Assembly: GCA_020634165.1 (NCBI GenBank) | Contig: JACKCF010000001.1 | Span: 992,001-1,056,000 of the forward strand | Source: Anaerolineaceae bacterium | Lineage (GTDB): Bacteria > Chloroflexota > Anaerolineae > Aggregatilineales > Phototrophicaceae | Reading direction: 5' to 3' | Length of the DNA stretch: 64,000 nt | Shown here: one piece after another, positions 61,997-64,000 of the stretch | How positions within the stretch are numbered: the stretch's first letter is position 1 | Layout: every line of letters begins with the position of its first letter | Program-made: the position numbers and the translations under genes | Notes under the pieces: model-generated | What the model saw: the letters and a program-made list of their open reading frames with translations, nothing else | Told to the model about the DNA's origin: nothing | Databases searched by the model: none

Positions 61997-62021
61997 AAGG
62001 CGCAGTCAACTGCGCCTTTTT
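61997..62021 (+). terminator. Rho-independent terminator of the 11-residue-repeat gene
   Basis: AAGGCGCAGT (61997-62006) pairs with ACTGCGCCTT (62009-62018) around CA, then T-run to 62021. Confidence 0.9.
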
Positions 62022-62050
62022 CTGTTTAGTACAGGGACTGACTTGATATT

Positions 62051-62464
62051 ATGTCACTGACTCGCTGGTTTATTGCTTTCGTGATGAATGTTGCGTTGAG
62101 TTTCTTCAGCTATTTTTTGACAACGCATTTTGGTTTGGGCAACGAGCTAGTCTTATTTGTCCCTATTGCGGCTCTTGTCACGACTGCGACAACCTGGTTT
62201 ATATTGACTTACCAGCGTACAGGCAAAGAGAAACGCGGCCAGCACACTGCCCAGCTTGAAGCCGATATCCGCAATCTTGAAGGGCGGCTTGACCGCCTGG
62301 AGACGATTGCTGCGGCAGACTTCGTGAATGAGCATCGGCAGGGCAGCACTGAAATAGAAGATCGCCTGACCCGCCTGGAAACCATCGCGGCTGCCGAGCA
62401 TCTCAGTGAACACCCTGAGACAATGGATCAGGTGGAGTCATTGCGCAAGCGCGGCATGAACTAA
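62051..62464 (+). CDS. Two-TM membrane protein with coiled-coil tail
   Basis: A 137-residue protein: two membrane helices (WFIAFVMNVALSFFSYFLTTHF; LVLFVPIAALVTTATTWFILTY), then a cytosolic coiled coil holding two copies of 'RL.RLETIAAA' (GRLDRLETIAAADFVNEH and DRLTRLETIAAAEHLSEH). No family recognised; the layout resembles small PspB-like or envelope-stress proteins only superficially. Confidence 0.7.
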   Translation: MSLTRWFIAFVMNVALSFFSYFLTTHFGLGNELVLFVPIAALVTTATTWFILTYQRTGKEKRGQHTAQLEADIRNLEGRLDRLETIAAADFVNEHRQGSTEIEDRLTRLETIAAAEHLSEHPETMDQVESLRKRGMN

Positions 62465-62559
62465 GCCGTTAGCCATAAAATTGCTAGCTAATTAGGGTAA
62501 TACGGTTGTGCAGATGTTTTTATCGGGTCAATAATGGTTCCAACAGCCTTGTGGCTCGC

Positions 62560-62670
62560 GATCCCGCCCCTAATTTCCCTTTCTGTGATGCGAAGGGATT
62601 ATTGCCTGCCACCAAAGAGTGAAGAAAGGCATCCTTCCACCTCACGGGGGAAGGACCGAGGAAGGGGGGC
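62560..62670. repeat. Intergenic inverted-repeat element, copy 2
   Basis: Left half GATCCCGCCCCTAATTTCCC and right half with CATCCTTCCACCTCACGGGG, GAAGGACCGAGG. The 31-nt core 62626-62656 is identical to 49300-49330. Same MITE-like organisation as copy 1; it lies between the coiled-coil gene and murJ. Confidence 0.75.
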
Positions 62671-62709
62671 TGGTTAGAAAAACATGCGCTAACTCAATTC
62701 TCGGAGATT

Positions 62710-64000
62710 CTAAGCCGTCAGCCGCCGCAGCACCGGAATCCGCCGCAGAACTGGCCCCAGCAAATCAAGCACTTCTGGTACGCCTAATACCCATGCAGCG
62801 ACGAAAAACACGCCTCCGCCGATGATGCCGCCTACAATCGCCACGACAAAGCCTTCGGTCGGCATGACCTGATTAATCACCCACAGCACCACCGCCATAA
62901 TCAGTGTCGCGATGGCTGTGCGGCTGACGCTGTACCACGTTCCAGCATCATCCAGGCCCGACGTTGTCCCCAAATGGCCGATGCGGCGCCGCAGCAGCCA
63001 GTAGAGCGTTGCCGCCTCAATGAGGGTGGTGAGGGCATTGGCTAGGGCCAGCCCTGCAAATGGCCCCCGTATCAGGCTTTCCGGGTCGCCGATCACACGG
63101 ATGAACAGCACACTCAGCACGATATTCGCCACCATCGCGCCAATGCCGATGCGCACCGGCGTCCAGGTATCTTCGAGCGCATAAAACGCCCGCGAGAGAA
63201 TTTCCAACAAGGCAAAGCCAGCAATCCCTGAAGCATAAAAGCCGAGCGCCCAAGCGGTGGCTTCCGTAGCTGTTCGGCTCCATTCACCCCGCTCAAAAAT
63301 GCTGACAATCGGCACACCCAGCACGATGAAAGCTGCTGTGGCGGGCAGTGCCAAAAACAGCACACTGCGCATCGCCCGACTGAGCCGATCCTTATAGCCG
63401 TCCCAGTCGCCCCGTGCGTGTAATGCGCTCAACGTCGGGAAAACCGCCGACCCCACACTCTGGCCGATCATGCCTAACGCGAAGAACATCAGGTTGAAGG
63501 CCGTTTGCAGCGCGACGTAGCTGCCTTCGATCATGCCGCTGGCCAGATTAACGTTGACGACAAAATTGATCTGTACCACGCCCTGGCCCAGGATACGGGG
63601 TCCCATCAGCCGCAATACATCCCATACGCCCGGCAGCTTCCAGTCGAAGCTGGGCCGTAATTTCGCCCGTAGTTGCCATAGGCCGGGTAATTGCACCAGC
63701 AAGTGCAGCACCGCGCTCAGGATTGCCCCATAAGCCAGACCGTATACGCTGGCATTCCCAACCTGATCCAGCGGCAGATGTCCACCCATAGGCAGCAGAC
63801 CAAATGCTGCATTCGCTGAGGCCATCATCGGCGCAATGAACAGTGCTCCGGCGATGATGCCCAGGCTGTTCATGCTGATCGCGAGGCTCGGCAGCAGAAA
63901 CAGCCCGTTCGACTGCAAGATGCCCATCACCAGCCCGCTGATGCTGAAGATAAACGGCGTCACCATCATCAGCCGCATGAGGTGGGCGGCGAGCTGCTGC
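62710..64000 (-). CDS. murJ: Lipid II flippase MurJ (5' truncated at window end)
   Basis: At least 429 residues of a polytopic MATE-like flippase; the frame runs off the right edge (codons upstream of 63978 read QQLAAHL). Typical segments: 'LMMVTPFIFSISGLVMGILQSNGLFLLPSLAISMNSLGIIAGAL', 'GLAYGAILSAVLHLLVQLPGLW', 'RILGQGVVQINFVVNVNLAS', 'IFERGEWSRTATEATAWALGFYASGIAGFALLEILSRAFYALEDTWTPV'. It exports lipid-linked peptidoglycan precursor, implying that this bacterium builds peptidoglycan. The C-terminus ends 'RIPVLRRLTA'. Confidence 0.92.
   Translation of the reverse strand, partial: QQLAAHLMRLMMVTPFIFSISGLVMGILQSNGLFLLPSLAISMNSLGIIAGALFIAPMMASANAAFGLLPMGGHLPLDQVGNASVYGLAYGAILSAVLHLLVQLPGLWQLRAKLRPSFDWKLPGVWDVLRLMGPRILGQGVVQINFVVNVNLASGMIEGSYVALQTAFNLMFFALGMIGQSVGSAVFPTLSALHARGDWDGYKDRLSRAMRSVLFLALPATAAFIVLGVPIVSIFERGEWSRTATEATAWALGFYASGIAGFALLEILSRAFYALEDTWTPVRIGIGAMVANIVLSVLFIRVIGDPESLIRGPFAGLALANALTTLIEAATLYWLLRRRIGHLGTTSGLDDAGTWYSVSRTAIATLIMAVVLWVINQVMPTEGFVVAIVGGIIGGGVFFVAAWVLGVPEVLDLLGPVLRRIPVLRRLTA

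Noticed and set aside
62619..62825. A 68-codon plus-strand frame across the MITE-like element and the end of murJ
   Set aside because: Arises from repeat sequence and antisense of murJ; no ribosome site.
1..64000. tRNA, rRNA and CRISPR arrays
   Set aside because: Intergenic gaps were read for cloverleaf-like stems, rRNA-like conserved stretches and regularly spaced repeats; none were seen. Small ncRNAs cannot be excluded by eye.

Overview
The window is a gene-dense stretch of bacterial chromosome with moderate GC content, ATG/GTG/TTG starts and recognisable Shine-Dalgarno sites. The gene set suggests a Chloroflexota (Anaerolineae-like) bacterium: a DUF4388 protein next to an MglA/Rup-type GTPase, a giant multi-GAF histidine kinase, an ArsA/Get3-UbiB pair, DUF3048 and LysM lipoproteins with TPTPTP-type linkers, an acyl-ACP-reductase-like dehydrogenase and a PucC-family transporter. 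This placement is inference from gene content. No rRNA, tRNA, CRISPR array, phage or complete insertion sequence was seen.

Layout. 1-5.0 kb: the tail of a probable P-loop kinase, a large exported protein, a DUF4203-type membrane protein and a beta-propeller/cytochrome c protein, all on the + strand. 5.1-7.5 kb: a DtxR-type metalloregulator, a Clp_N-DUF423 fusion and an Hsp20 chaperone. 7.7-14.6 kb: three small STAS/SpoIIAA-like proteins, hydantoinase/oxoprolinase A and B subunits separated by an opposite-strand DUF456 gene, and a two-TM protein. 15.0-20.9 kb: a 1391-residue polytopic Ser/Thr kinase facing a YbjN-like protein and a trypsin-fold pseudoprotease with zinc ribbons. 20.9-23.4 kb: a more AT-rich patch of small membrane and secreted proteins, a methyltransferase and repeat debris. 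23.4-24.6 kb: a DUF3048 lipoprotein.

24.7-41.3 kb is a long run on the + strand, opened by a consensus-like promoter: DUF4388 protein, Rup/MglA GTPase, alpha/beta hydrolase, left-handed beta-helix protein, acyl-ACP-reductase-like enzyme, terminator, response regulator with degenerate GGDEF, 2605-residue histidine kinase, CheY-like receiver, a second hydrolase paralogue lacking its nucleophile, and thiamine pyrophosphokinase. 41.3-49.9 kb: UspA, PucC-like MFS protein, an OmpR/HAMP two-component pair, a GT-C glycosyltransferase, a LysM lipoprotein, DNA-3-methyladenine glycosylase I and a HIT protein. 50.1-54.7 kb: an ArsA-like ATPase overlapping a UbiB-like kinase, another LysM protein and an acidic protein. 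54.9-64 kb: D-2-hydroxyacid dehydrogenase, FabI, BioY, XseA-XseB, an SDR enzyme, Dps, a small-gene/11-residue-repeat membrane protein pair, a coiled-coil membrane protein and MurJ, which runs off the end.

The most unusual content is (i) the membrane Ser/Thr kinase with the pseudoprotease/zinc-ribbon protein and YbjN-like protein, (ii) the signalling-rich + strand run, including a hydrolase pair in which one copy has Gly for the catalytic Ser, (iii) the Clp_N-DUF423 fusion, (iv) a 33-bp/11-residue repeat membrane protein preceded by an unannotated 51-residue gene, and (v) three families of dispersed palindromic intergenic repeats.
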